Source: Lacrimispora indolis DSM 755 (GTDB lineage: Bacteria > Bacillota > Clostridia > Lachnospirales > Lachnospiraceae). From it: a DNA stretch of 64,000 nucleotides. Of the stretch, positions 50,123 to 59,459 are shown piece by piece; position 1 is the stretch's first letter; each line of letters begins with the position of its first letter. The position numbers and the translations under genes are program-made. The notes beneath the pieces were generated by a model. The model was not told the DNA's origin, did no database searches, and saw only the letters and a list, made by a program, of their open reading frames with translations. The stretch spans positions 310,001-374,000 of the forward strand of contig NZ_AZUI01000001.1 of assembly GCF_000526995.1 (NCBI RefSeq), in the 5' to 3' direction.

Positions 50123-51511
50123 TTAAAAGCCATTCCGGTCTGACAGCTCCTTAAACCAGGTGCCCGATTTCTTCATGGTGATCTTGCAGTTATCATAAAT
50201 ATCCACCCTTAACAGGCCGTACCGGTTCTTATAGGCATTGATCCAGGACCAGCAGTCAAAGGGCGCCCATAAATGATATCCAAAGCAATTACAACCTTCC
50301 TCTATGGCTTTATGTAAGTATTTCAAATGCCCCTTGATGAATTCGATCCGGTAATCATCTGCCACCACACCGTTCTCATCTAAGAACTCCTCTTCTCCCT
50401 GAATTCCCATTCCGTTTTCTGATATGTACCATGGAAGATTTCCGTAGTTCTCCTTAATATTTTTTGCAATATCATAAATGGCCGGCTCATAAATCTCCCA
50501 GCCTCTGGAAGTGTTCATCTTCTGCCCTGGAAAGGTATAAGGCTCATAATATTTTTCCGGCATCAGCGGTCCCTCATAAGGGGTAGTCCTGGCTTTGGCC
50601 CGCCTTGGATGATAATAATTTACGCCCAGATAATCCACTGTATTTTTACGGATTATATCCAGATCCCCTTCCATCACCTGGGGAAGAATCCCCTCCTCCT
50701 TCAGCAGCTTTGTCAATGCCTCCGGATATTCACCTTTCACCGATGGATCCAGGAAGGAACGGTTAAAGATCAGATCCAGAATATCCGCAGCCTTCCGGTC
50801 TTCTTCCCTTTCTGGATTTTCACAATAGGTTGGCGTTAAGTTGATGATAATGCCTATTTTACCCCTGCAGACGCTTTTACGGAATTCTTCCACTGCAAGG
50901 CTGCTGGCCAGCTGAACATGATATCCCACATTAGCCGCTTTCTTTGCGTCACATACTGCAGGATAATGTCTCTGATATAAGTACCCTGTTTCCGGAATGA
51001 TGACCGGTTCGTTGAAGGTAGTCCAGTATGTTACCCGGTCCCCAAACCGCTCAAAGCAAACAGCAGCAAATTTTGCAAATGCAAAAACGGTTTCCCTGTT
51101 CTCAAATCCGCCTTTTTTCACCCAATACTCCGGCAAGTCAAAATGATGAAGGCACATCATGGGTTCTATTCCGTTTGCAATCATTTCATTGATCACATCA
51201 TCATAGAATTTCACTCCCTCTTCGTTTACAGTTCCTTCACAGTCCTTAATCACCCTGCTCCATTGAATGGAGGTCCGGTAGGAAGTCACACCGGCCAGCC
51301 TCATCTTCCTGATGTATTCTTCATATTTGTGATAAAAATCGGATGTCACTGCCGGTCCTACTCCGTCAAAAAACCGTTCCGGTTCCCTTTCAAACCAGTA
51401 ATCCCATTCCGATTTTACACGTCCGCCTTCGCTGCTTCCGCCTTCTGACTGGGGACCGGAAGATGCTCCTCCCCATAAAAATCCCTTTGGAAATACATAA
51501 TCCATCTTCAT
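50123..51511 (-). CDS. GH1 glycosidase (beta-glucosidase / 6-phospho-beta-glucosidase)
   Basis: The 462-residue protein is a glycoside hydrolase family 1 enzyme: FPKGFLWGGASSGPQSEGG at the N-terminus, acid/base Glu in TTFNEPVI, and nucleophile Glu in YISENGMGIQG. Length and layout fit the family. GH1 members cleave beta-linked glucose, galactose or their 6-phosphates; no PTS gene is next to it, so phosphorylated versus free substrate is unresolved. It is the first gene of the pair with manA, and the region upstream (51512-51700) contains no further gene. Confidence 0.9.
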   Translation of the reverse strand: MKMDYVFPKGFLWGGASSGPQSEGGSSEGGRVKSEWDYWFEREPERFFDGVGPAVTSDFYHKYEEYIRKMRLAGVTSYRTSIQWSRVIKDCEGTVNEEGVKFYDDVINEMIANGIEPMMCLHHFDLPEYWVKKGGFENRETVFAFAKFAAVCFERFGDRVTYWTTFNEPVIIPETGYLYQRHYPAVCDAKKAANVGYHVQLASSLAVEEFRKSVCRGKIGIIINLTPTYCENPEREEDRKAADILDLIFNRSFLDPSVKGEYPEALTKLLKEEGILPQVMEGDLDIIRKNTVDYLGVNYYHPRRAKARTTPYEGPLMPEKYYEPYTFPGQKMNTSRGWEIYEPAIYDIAKNIKENYGNLPWYISENGMGIQGEEEFLDENGVVADDYRIEFIKGHLKYLHKAIEEGCNCFGYHLWAPFDCWSWINAYKNRYGLLRVDIYDNCKITMKKSGTWFKELSDRNGF

Positions 51512-51706
51512 CTCTCCTATTCAAATTCACGTTTTGATACATTGATGTGTCATGAAATCATTGTTTTTAAGGCTACTTGTACCGCTTTAAATCGTATATA
51601 TGTTCTGTTTGCAACGTCTGAATAAATTTATAGTTCCAATTTAGGAGATTCAAAATGGCGGATACCTGTCCGTTGTTTTTTGATCTTTGCATATCAAAGA
51701 AAACTA

Positions 51707-51735
51707 TTGAAATGCCATGCCAGAAATGTTATAAT
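51707..51735 (+). promoter_or_regulatory. Promoter of the antisense antitoxin RNA
   Basis: TTGAAA (51707-51712) and a perfect TATAAT (51730-51735) are separated by 17 bases. No convincing open reading frame follows, but a small hairpin and a strong terminator do, fitting a small RNA. Confidence 0.75.
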
Positions 51736-51741
51736 AAATAC

Positions 51742-51837
51742 ACAAAAGGAGCAACCACCCCAATACAAGGGGTTGGCCGATTAAACGATAGAAAATTCCA
51801 CCCTGTAACCGTCCAAAGTATACAAGGGTGGTTTTTC
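51742..51837 (+). ncRNA. Type I antitoxin small RNA candidate
   Basis: From the promoter at 51707-51735 a transcript of about 95 bases would run to a terminator: CCACCCT-GTA (51798-51807) paired with TACAAGGGTGG (51821-51831), then TTTTTC. A second stem (ACCCC / GGGGT) lies near its 5' end. The RNA is convergent with the toxin gene and would overlap the 3' part of the toxin messenger, as in the txpA/RatA arrangement. Confidence 0.6.
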
Positions 51838-51869
51838 TATGCCTGTTCCCAGGACTTTATAGAAAAACG

Positions 51870-51953
51870 CTACTTACAATTATAAAATATAAAGGTAAGT
51901 AATGCTAAAATGAACATACCAAAAGACATAAGGTCCTTAAAGTCATATTTCAT
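51870..51953 (-). CDS. Holin-like type I toxin peptide, 27 residues
   Basis: The minus strand has an ATG at 51953 preceded by a strong GGAGGTGG. It encodes a 27-residue peptide starting MKYDFKDLMSFGMFILALLT and ending in a short aromatic/basic tail. The SFGMFILALL core is characteristic of the putative holin-like, TxpA/BsrG-type membrane toxins of Firmicutes. A CTATC/GATAG hairpin just upstream of the ribosome binding site may limit translation. Together with the convergent small RNA it forms a probable type I toxin-antitoxin pair. Confidence 0.75.
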   Translation of the reverse strand: MKYDFKDLMSFGMFILALLTFIFYNCK

Positions 51954-52043
51954 CCGCACCACCTCCTATCTATGTAAAGATAGAAGGCCAACGCCCTTGC
52001 AGTGACACGATTGCTCCATGCCACTATGGTAACATATCCCATT

Positions 52044-53003
52044 TTAATGTGCAATTACTTTTCTCAGCATCAGGCCACAATGGTTCTGCTCTGTAATTCC
52101 ATTCAACTCAATCGTTTCTCCATACAGGTGATAATAAAGAGCTCCGTACAGATTCGCCCTGCTGCCGTTTGCGCAGGCTGTGATCCTTGGCATTAAATAG
52201 CCCTGCCTTTGTCCATCCAACAGGGAAACCACCTTTTTCCGGATCCGGTCAATGATTCCCGGATTGCTGCTGATCCCGCCGCCGAGGGCAATGAGTTCCG
52301 GATCAAAGGCAAATTCCAGGGTTATGCAGCCAACCGCCATCCAGTAGTAAAATTCTTCCATCAGTTCCTCAGCCAGCCGGTCTCCCTTCCTGGACAGCAG
52401 TTCCAGCCTTATCCCATCAACAGGAGCCTCCTTTGGCTGTTTTTTCATATTGTATTTCTGTGCCTGCTTTTCCAGGGTATAATCACTCCAGGAAAGAAGG
52501 GCTCCGTCCTGAAAGCCTCCCATGGGAAAGTTCCCGAATTCTCCCCGGTTCATGGTCACTCCCTTGTCCAGCATTCCCCGTTCGATCACCGCTCCCCCGA
52601 TACCGGTCCCGCAGATCACAAACACAACATTTTGATATTCCTTTGCCACCCCTTTCCAACGTTCCCCCATGGCAGCGCAGTTGGCATCATTGGCCATGGT
52701 CACAGGGAGCCCGCCAAACCGTTCCTCCAGAATCGTCTTCAAAGGGATGTGATGCAGATACTCTACAGCACTGATGCCCTTTATTACCCCTTCCCTGCTG
52801 TGCACCTCTCCCGGAAAGCTGAAGGCCAGACCGTCAAGGGCATATTCCCTGACAGCCTTTTCGAATATATCTCCGGTCACTTTCAAAAATTCCTTCACAT
52901 CTGTTTTCGGCGTAGGCACCGAATCTGTGAAAGAAAAGTTTCCCTCCTCATCGGAAACGCCGTATTTAACCGCTGTTCCGCCTACATCAAACACCAATTT
53001 CAC
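52044..53003 (-). CDS. ROK-family sugar kinase
   Basis: The 319-residue protein is a ROK-family kinase (glucokinase-like or related): ATP-binding LVFDVGGTAVKYG at the N-terminus, the sugar/phosphate motif VFVICGTGIGGAVIERG, and late GGGISSNPG. The classical cysteine-rich zinc motif of ROK repressors is absent, fitting a kinase. I start it at a GTG at 53003, with GGGGG seven bases ahead; it overlaps the glycosidase stop as GTGA. It probably phosphorylates the monosaccharide freed by that glycosidase. Confidence 0.88.
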   Translation of the reverse strand: MKLVFDVGGTAVKYGVSDEEGNFSFTDSVPTPKTDVKEFLKVTGDIFEKAVREYALDGLAFSFPGEVHSREGVIKGISAVEYLHHIPLKTILEERFGGLPVTMANDANCAAMGERWKGVAKEYQNVVFVICGTGIGGAVIERGMLDKGVTMNRGEFGNFPMGGFQDGALLSWSDYTLEKQAQKYNMKKQPKEAPVDGIRLELLSRKGDRLAEELMEEFYYWMAVGCITLEFAFDPELIALGGGISSNPGIIDRIRKKVVSLLDGQRQGYLMPRITACANGSRANLYGALYYHLYGETIELNGITEQNHCGLMLRKVIAH

Positions 53004-55096
53004 TCTGATTCCCCCTGACATTTATAAATATAAGCCGTATTCTCCGGTATCAGCAGCTTTACCTGCTCCCGGGCCTTTACAATTTCACCTGTTAAAAGAT
53101 TCACAAATTCTGTTTTATTTCCCAACCCATGAAGCGTCACTTCTTCAGCCTTTTCATTAAAATTAATGATCAGAACTGCCCTGCTCCCCTCTGACCGGAT
53201 GCAGGCCACATGCACCTTGCTTCCCTTATTTACGGTGAACAGAGAATCATGCCGTCCGGTGATCACCTCCATCACCAGCTGCTCCACCTGGGGGATGTTC
53301 TGTTTTTTCAGCTCCGCTCCTATAAAAGAATTGAAATACAGTGTGCAGCCCTTTCCATAGGGATGAAGCACCACGGCAGGACTTCCGTCTTCCATGGTTC
53401 CAAGGATCCGGGTATCCTCATCCACCTCTAAACGCTGTTCCATGAAATTACATGGAATTCTCTCTTTTAAAGGATTTATTTTTTCCACGTCACTTGGTTT
53501 CTTAATGGAAAAGGAGTGACCGGAATCCACATCCACTTCCCGCAGTCCGAAGAGCCTGCTTAAATGCTTTCCCGGGATCCCTTCTGCAGGCACTTCCCCG
53601 TATTCATTGACACTTCCCATTCTGCCATCAGAGATGAGGATTCCTCCTCGTTCTACGTATGAGGTAAGCTTTTCTGCCATGTCCCCGCTGATGCTTAAGG
53701 CGGAAGGCAGCACCAAACCCAAGGCCTCCTCCCCTTCCAGATCCTCAATATCCGTAAATTCCGGATTTAAGCCCCTGTTCCAGAAAAGACGGTACCAGCC
53801 TTCCACATCCTCACTCCAAAAGCTGTTGTTCCATTTTAAAAACGCATCAAAATAAAGTCTGGAAGAATAGGAAACAGCTATCTTTACAGCAGGAGCTTCC
53901 ACCTGGAAGCTGTCAAACAAATCTCCATTTTCCCGAATCAGGTTCATCAGCTCTTTCACCCGTGCCCCACGTTCATTGGGGGTCCCATCCATTCTGGTAA
54001 GCCCCCGTCCCGTGGACTGGTACCCGTGTAAGAACGGCCTCCAGCGCCACAGCTGCATCCCATTGGCACCAGTGAAGATACACATAAGAATCCAGTTGTA
54101 CAATTCCTGGGGTGTTACCTCGGAGCCTGGGGTCAGCACGGACTGGGTGTGAGTCTGCAACTCATTGACCATATACGGTTTTCCGGCTTTTTTTGCCGCT
54201 CCTGCGGGAACAGAATAATACATGGACATAGTCCAGGGCGTATTGCGGTAATTTCTTCCCCAGCTCTTAGGGTAAAAGGTTGAGCCGTACACATCCGGGA
54301 TCTTTGCCGTGGCAAATTCATCGTTGTTGCGAAGGGTCACATCCCCTGACAGGATCTGTGCGCTGGTTCCATCAATGATGATCGGATGGCTTGTATCGTA
54401 TTTCCTTGCGGTTTCATACAGGAAACTGCAGATCTGGGTCAAAGTCACGCTCCGGAACCTTTCATATTCCAGATCCGGCATGATGCTGCTCCAGATACTG
54501 TAAGGCGATCTTCTTCTTTTGGGAGAAATCTGCCCAAAGCTCTCATATCTTCTATGCCACACCCGGTTCAAATGTCCGATGGTGCCGTATTTTTCCTCCA
54601 GCCATTCCTGATACTTTTGTATGGTATAAGGGTCGTCGCTTCTAAAATGGGCTTCATTAAACACGTCGTAGCCGTATACAGCCCTGTGATCCCGTAATGA
54701 CGTGATCGCTTCCCGGAAATACCGGTCCATATAATCCCGGACCACCGGATGATTTAAGTTCGCCCAGAAGCAATTTTCATTGATATGCTCTCCTCTTTCA
54801 TCACAGACCAGCATATCCTCGGTCAAGGCACTGTCCGGCATAAATTCCTGAGCCTGATTCTGTCCAAAGAGCTGTAAAATAGCCTTCATTCCCAGGCTTT
54901 CGCACTCATCGAGCACCTGTCTGGTCTGAGTGAATATCCACTGATGGCTGTCCTGTGCAAGCCATGGATTGCACACCGGCCAGAGAGTAACCAGGTTAAA
55001 GCCGCAGTCTTTCATATAAGCCAAATCTCTCCTGATCTCCTCCTGTGTATAATCCTGCTCAATAATGTAGACTGCCCCAAATAAAAATCGATCCAT
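53000..55096 (-). CDS. GH42-like beta-galactosidase
   Basis: The 698-residue cytoplasmic protein has a TIM barrel with RRDLAYMKDCGFNLVTLWPV, the acid/base Glu in YGYDVFNEAHF and a nucleophile candidate Glu in PYMVNELQTHTQ, followed by a beta-galactosidase trimerisation-like domain (about 400-600) and a small C-terminal beta domain. This is the GH42 layout. The ATG at 55096 has AAGGAGG ahead. It shares an operon with the ROK kinase and lies downstream of the regulator genes, with TGTAGAAT repeats just before it. The sugar is probably a beta-galactoside or a related oligosaccharide imported by the neighbouring ABC system. Confidence 0.87.
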   Translation of the reverse strand: MDRFLFGAVYIIEQDYTQEEIRRDLAYMKDCGFNLVTLWPVCNPWLAQDSHQWIFTQTRQVLDECESLGMKAILQLFGQNQAQEFMPDSALTEDMLVCDERGEHINENCFWANLNHPVVRDYMDRYFREAITSLRDHRAVYGYDVFNEAHFRSDDPYTIQKYQEWLEEKYGTIGHLNRVWHRRYESFGQISPKRRRSPYSIWSSIMPDLEYERFRSVTLTQICSFLYETARKYDTSHPIIIDGTSAQILSGDVTLRNNDEFATAKIPDVYGSTFYPKSWGRNYRNTPWTMSMYYSVPAGAAKKAGKPYMVNELQTHTQSVLTPGSEVTPQELYNWILMCIFTGANGMQLWRWRPFLHGYQSTGRGLTRMDGTPNERGARVKELMNLIRENGDLFDSFQVEAPAVKIAVSYSSRLYFDAFLKWNNSFWSEDVEGWYRLFWNRGLNPEFTDIEDLEGEEALGLVLPSALSISGDMAEKLTSYVERGGILISDGRMGSVNEYGEVPAEGIPGKHLSRLFGLREVDVDSGHSFSIKKPSDVEKINPLKERIPCNFMEQRLEVDEDTRILGTMEDGSPAVVLHPYGKGCTLYFNSFIGAELKKQNIPQVEQLVMEVITGRHDSLFTVNKGSKVHVACIRSEGSRAVLIINFNEKAEEVTLHGLGNKTEFVNLLTGEIVKAREQVKLLIPENTAYIYKCQGESE

Positions 55097-55171
55097 GATG
55101 TCCTCCTTATTCATCCTTTTTTTATAGAATATCTTCCATTATAAAAGCCATGGAAAATCTATAAACCTGAT

Positions 55172-55199
55172 ATTCTACATTAAGGTTTCATATTCTACA
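55172..55199 (-). promoter_or_regulatory. Direct repeats ahead of the glycosidase gene
   Basis: On the minus strand TGTAGAATATGAAAC and TGTAGAATATCAGG start 20 bases apart; the first includes the TAG stop of the regulator gene. A related TGTAGAATTTCAAAC is at 61760-61774 before the binding-protein gene. Two-turn direct repeats of this kind fit AraC-type YesN regulators. Confidence 0.5.
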
Positions 55200-56799
55200 C
55201 GATCATGTTCCGGTAAGAGGTAGGCGTATATCCGGTATATTTCTTGAAAATAAAGGCAAAGTACTTGTAATCGCTGAATCCGCATTCCTCTGCAATGGTA
55301 TAAATTTTTGTTTCCGGCTCCTTTTCCATCCGCTTTTTTGCCATCTCAATGCGGAACTTGTTTAACCAGTCAGTAAAATTCTCTCCTGTCTCCTCTTTAA
55401 AAATCTTGCTGAAATAGTTTGGCGTCACATAAACAGCCTTTGCCACCTCCGCCACCTGCAGGCTTTCTGAAAAATGGTCCTGGGCATAAGCAATTCCATT
55501 TGTTACGATCCCCTTGTATTTGCTGCTTCGCCGTTCTTCCACCGCCCGGAGCACGGAGCCATAGATATCCTTCAGCCACATTTCCAAATCTTCCGCAGTT
55601 TCATATTTGGATATTTCTTCATAATAATAGTAATTTCGGCCCAGAACCTGCTCAGGAGTCAGCTGGAAACGCTGGATCTCCCGCATGGCCATCAGCACCA
55701 GGTACATACAAAGCTGTTCCACGGCTTTTCGTCCCACCGCCTGTTCCATGACATATTTTTGAAAGATCTCTTCCAGCATATCATAAATCTTCCGCCTGTC
55801 CAGAAGTGTGACAGCATTTTTTAATTCTGCCTCTTCCTCTGACGTGATGAATATCTTTTCCCCGCGAAGATTTCCCTGGGATTCTTCCCTGGTGATGACC
55901 TGGCTGCTGCCCTGCTTCATCCGCTCTTCCAGGGCTTCATCAGCATTCTGGTATGAGAGCTTTAAATCTCCCCATTCTGACACCAGCTTACCGATTCCAA
56001 CGGAAAGAGACAGTCCATAATGCTTTCTTAAATAAAACTGCACCTCCCTGGCGCTTCTTGCCACCTCCCTGGTGTCTTCCCCTGAACATAAGAGAATCAT
56101 CAGCCTGGCCTCGCCTTCATCGCAGACACAGACCTTTCCCAGCCGTCCCGCAAGCTCTTCCGTCACATTGGACAGGGCGTACTTAAGCAAATCTGCTTCC
56201 CTTTCCCCGTTGGCAAGAAGCTGGAAATAATAGTCAATGCAAAAAATAAGGATCCGGAACCTTTTTTCCTCTAAAGGAACGCCGAGATAACCGGCCCGTT
56301 CCAAAAATCTTTTTTTCTCCGTCCTTCCCCACATAAAATCATGGATGCAACGGCTGCGCATCAGAGGCAGATTCTCTTTGAGCAGGACCGCTCTCTGGCT
56401 GCGGCTTTCAAACTCTCTGCTCTCCCTGCTGATCTCTTTTACCAGCCTTTGAATCAGCCCGGTCAGTTCCTCTGTGTTAATGGGCTTTAAAAGATAGTCC
56501 GCCGCCCCCACCCTCACCGCATGGCGGGTATATTCAAAATCATTGTACCCGGTAAGAAATACGATCCGGGTCTTTGGCAATTTCTTACGCAATTCCTCAG
56601 TAAATTTGATTCCATCCACAATGGGCATCCGGATATCCGTGATCACAATATCCGGCTTTTCCACCATGGCCCTGGCCAGGCCATCCCGTCCATTTCCCAC
56701 AGTGCCGACTACCATAATCCCCAAACTCTCCCAATCAATGATGGTCATCATCCCTTCCCGGATGATGGGCTCATCATCTACTATCATCAGTCGGATCAT
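55195..56799 (-). CDS. YesN-like response regulator with AraC DNA-binding domain
   Basis: The 534-residue protein has a receiver domain (residues 1-120; DDEP, phospho-acceptor Asp in PDIVITDIRMP), a middle region, and a C-terminal AraC double helix-turn-helix (about 435-534; LQVAEVAKAVYVTPNYFSKIFKEETG and IYTIAEECGFSDYKYFAFIFKKYTG). It is the partner of the YesM-type kinase encoded just upstream, with an ATGA overlap. It should activate the sugar operon in which it lies. Confidence 0.92.
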   Translation of the reverse strand: MIRLMIVDDEPIIREGMMTIIDWESLGIMVVGTVGNGRDGLARAMVEKPDIVITDIRMPIVDGIKFTEELRKKLPKTRIVFLTGYNDFEYTRHAVRVGAADYLLKPINTEELTGLIQRLVKEISRESREFESRSQRAVLLKENLPLMRSRCIHDFMWGRTEKKRFLERAGYLGVPLEEKRFRILIFCIDYYFQLLANGEREADLLKYALSNVTEELAGRLGKVCVCDEGEARLMILLCSGEDTREVARSAREVQFYLRKHYGLSLSVGIGKLVSEWGDLKLSYQNADEALEERMKQGSSQVITREESQGNLRGEKIFITSEEEAELKNAVTLLDRRKIYDMLEEIFQKYVMEQAVGRKAVEQLCMYLVLMAMREIQRFQLTPEQVLGRNYYYYEEISKYETAEDLEMWLKDIYGSVLRAVEERRSSKYKGIVTNGIAYAQDHFSESLQVAEVAKAVYVTPNYFSKIFKEETGENFTDWLNKFRIEMAKKRMEKEPETKIYTIAEECGFSDYKYFAFIFKKYTGYTPTSYRNMIV

Positions 56800-58523
56800 A
56801 TTCCTTCTCCCCTTTTTCGAAACGGCTGAACAACTTCAACTGCCAATCCCTTGCTTCCTCTTTCCCGGAAACGGATTCCATAAGCGGCTCCAAAGCACAG
56901 CTTTACCCTTTCATGTACATTGAATAAAGCCATTCCCCGCAGGCCATCCACTTCTCCCTCCAAAAGCCGGTTCAATTCTTCCACATCGGCGCCTTTTCCT
57001 TCATCCTCCACAGACAGAACCAGATCTTCCCCTTGTCTCTCCGCTCTGATCCGGATCATTCCGGAATGCTCCTGCTCCCCCATTCCGTGGACAATGGCAT
57101 TTTCCACAAGAGGCTGCAGGACAAACCGCACGGTCTCGCATTCCTCTGTTCCAGGCTCCATGATTATGTCAAATTCAATGGTATCCGTATACCTGCACCC
57201 CTGAATCTTGATATAATTTTGTATGTGTTCCGTCTCCTCTGCCACTGTGGTGGTTTTACTTGTATCCTTCACAGAAGTGCGGAACAGCTTGGACAATGCC
57301 TCAATGAGGCCGCAGGTTTCAAATGCCTGCTCCATCCGGCTCATCCAGCAGATGGTATCCAGGGTATTATAAAGAAAATGAGGGTTAATGTATGCCTGCA
57401 TGGCACGGATCTGGGCATCTTTTTCCCGGATTTCCGCCCTGTATACCCGGTTTACCAGTTCATCTAAGCGAAGGGTCATCCGGTTAAAGGCCATGGATAA
57501 GACGGATATTTCCCTGTAACCATTTTCCGGCAGCTTCCTTTTAAAATCATCCTCTTCCAGATTCCCCATGGAGGACTCTAAATCTCCCAGGGGCTTTATC
57601 ACAAACCGGGACAGGAAAAAGCCCATGATCCCGCAGAGGATCACTGCCAAAATGCCTGTGGAAATCAGAAGCTGGCGTACCACTGACGCATCATCCTCCA
57701 CCTGGAGGGGAGAAATCTTCTTTATCACATACCAGCCCGGATACTTCACCCTGGCATAGACCAGGTCACCATCATGGTTTTCAGAGGATTCCAGTTTCAA
57801 GCCCGGAAATCTTCTGGCGATCTCCCAGCCTTCCGTTTCCTGCTCCGTAGAAATCCGGATGATTCCGTCTTCCACACAGTAGTAGGCCTCACCCTCTGAC
57901 AGCTGATCAGAAAGCAGCCGCTTAAGCACACTCTTTTTTATATAGATTTTCTGAAACCCAATGGTTGTGCCAATGTCATTGATGTCATTAATACTTCTTG
58001 CATATCCGTACAGCTCTTCCTGGTTGCTCCCCCAATCAGGGCTGACTTTCACATCTGTTAAAAAAACAGCATGGCCGTTCTCCTTCAGCAGCTTTTCCTG
58101 CAGTTCTTTGCTGATTCCGTCGGTGATGGAGGTGGAGCTGTACCTTTTTCCGTCCATGCGGACAAAATCCACTGCATAAACATACTCCTCATAGCAAAGC
58201 TGGTTCCTGACGTATCGGTCCAGATCATAGGCAGCGCTTTCCACCTCTTCTTCCCCATCGGCAAGGAGGAAATTTCTCACCCGTTCATTCTGGAAAAAGG
58301 AAAGAGAATTGTTCCCCACGTTTCTCATGATGCCTTCCATATTGGCGGCGATCTGAGTCGTATTGTTCTGATTCAGTGTGGTCGCATTTTCCGTAATGAT
58401 CTTCCGGTACTGGCCGTAGGAAATCACCCCCAGAATCGTGGTAGGAATCAGGATCAGTACCAGGACCATGGCAAATATGGCCATCTGCAAGCTTCCAAAT
58501 ATATTTTTAAACCTAGTCTTCAT
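56796..58523 (-). CDS. YesM-like sensor histidine kinase
   Basis: The 575-residue kinase has two membrane helices (about residues 12-32 and 290-310) around an extracellular Cache-type sensor, a HAMP domain, the His_kinase phospho-acceptor motif YINPHFLYNTLDTI, and an HATPase_c domain (LVENAIVHGM, VEDEGKGAD). The ATG at 58523 follows AAAAGGAG. It reads a sugar signal, possibly through the neighbouring binding protein, and phosphorylates the YesN regulator encoded next. Confidence 0.9.
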   Translation of the reverse strand: MKTRFKNIFGSLQMAIFAMVLVLILIPTTILGVISYGQYRKIITENATTLNQNNTTQIAANMEGIMRNVGNNSLSFFQNERVRNFLLADGEEEVESAAYDLDRYVRNQLCYEEYVYAVDFVRMDGKRYSSTSITDGISKELQEKLLKENGHAVFLTDVKVSPDWGSNQEELYGYARSINDINDIGTTIGFQKIYIKKSVLKRLLSDQLSEGEAYYCVEDGIIRISTEQETEGWEIARRFPGLKLESSENHDGDLVYARVKYPGWYVIKKISPLQVEDDASVVRQLLISTGILAVILCGIMGFFLSRFVIKPLGDLESSMGNLEEDDFKRKLPENGYREISVLSMAFNRMTLRLDELVNRVYRAEIREKDAQIRAMQAYINPHFLYNTLDTICWMSRMEQAFETCGLIEALSKLFRTSVKDTSKTTTVAEETEHIQNYIKIQGCRYTDTIEFDIIMEPGTEECETVRFVLQPLVENAIVHGMGEQEHSGMIRIRAERQGEDLVLSVEDEGKGADVEELNRLLEGEVDGLRGMALFNVHERVKLCFGAAYGIRFRERGSKGLAVEVVQPFRKRGEGI

Positions 58524-58622
58524 ACCTGCTCCTTTTGCAAACATATTCCTTCGGCTCATGGCCTGTGCAAACAAGTTTAGACAAGCCATGATCTGGCTTG
58601 CCTAAACATTCCTCCAACGTTA

Positions 58623-59459
58623 TTACCCCTTCACCGCCCCTGCAGTCATGCCTTTCATAATTTGATTATAAAACAGTAAGTACATAATTACAACCGGTAA
58701 GGTAGAAACCACCAGCGCCGCCAGCATCAGAGGATAATTGACCGTGTAGCTTCCCACAAAATTGGTCAGACCGATGGGCATTGTTTTCAGTGCATTGCTT
58801 CTTATCAGCACCAGTGCCAGAGGAAATTCATTCCATGTATGCAGGAAGGTTAAAATGGCGCAGGTGGATAAAACCGGCTTGCACATGGGCATAACGATCC
58901 GGAACATGGTGTTTAAAAAAGAGCTTCCGTCTATGCAGGCGGCCTCCTCCACTTCAATGGGCACGCTTTCCACGGAGCTTTCCACCAGAAATACCCCCGT
59001 GGGCAGAGCAAATGCTATGTAGGGAAGGATCAGCGTAAATTTCCTGTTCAGCAATCCCAGAGTTTTAAACTCCACAAAAATAGGAATCAGCAGGGCATAG
59101 ATGGGAATGAGCATGCCGGAAAGGAACATATAATAAATAAAGGTTCTTCCCTTAAAGCGGAATCTGGAAAGACAGTAGCCTGTAACAAAGGAAATCACCA
59201 GCACCACAACTAAGGCTGACAGGGTATTGAACATGCTGTTCATAAAATAGGAGCCGATCCTGCCCTCGGTGATCGCCTTGGCGTAATTTCCAAACTCCGG
59301 TCTGGCAGGAAGGCTTAATATGTCCAGGGAAAACTCCTTATCCGTTTTCAGGGAAGAATAAATCATCCAGATGATCGGGAATATACAGGTGACGGAAAAC
59401 AGCGTCACAAACGCATTTGCCATAACCGCCTGAACCATGCTGTAAATCTTTTTCATCAA
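58623..59459 (-). CDS. Carbohydrate ABC transporter permease (MalG type)
   Basis: The 278-residue membrane protein has about six helices and the EAA loop EEAACIDGSSFLNTMFRIVMPM that contacts the ATPase. It pairs with the permease encoded immediately upstream (ATGA overlap) and the lipoprotein. No ATPase gene is in the operon, so a shared multi-sugar ATPase (MsmK-like) elsewhere is probably used. Confidence 0.92.
   Translation of the reverse strand: MMKKIYSMVQAVMANAFVTLFSVTCIFPIIWMIYSSLKTDKEFSLDILSLPARPEFGNYAKAITEGRIGSYFMNSMFNTLSALVVVLVISFVTGYCLSRFRFKGRTFIYYMFLSGMLIPIYALLIPIFVEFKTLGLLNRKFTLILPYIAFALPTGVFLVESSVESVPIEVEEAACIDGSSFLNTMFRIVMPMCKPVLSTCAILTFLHTWNEFPLALVLIRSNALKTMPIGLTNFVGSYTVNYPLMLAALVVSTLPVVIMYLLFYNQIMKGMTAGAVKG

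Noticed and set aside
51655..51885. 76-residue plus-strand open frame across the toxin-antitoxin region
   Set aside because: It runs through the -35/-10 promoter and the terminator stem of the small RNA and has no ribosome binding site.
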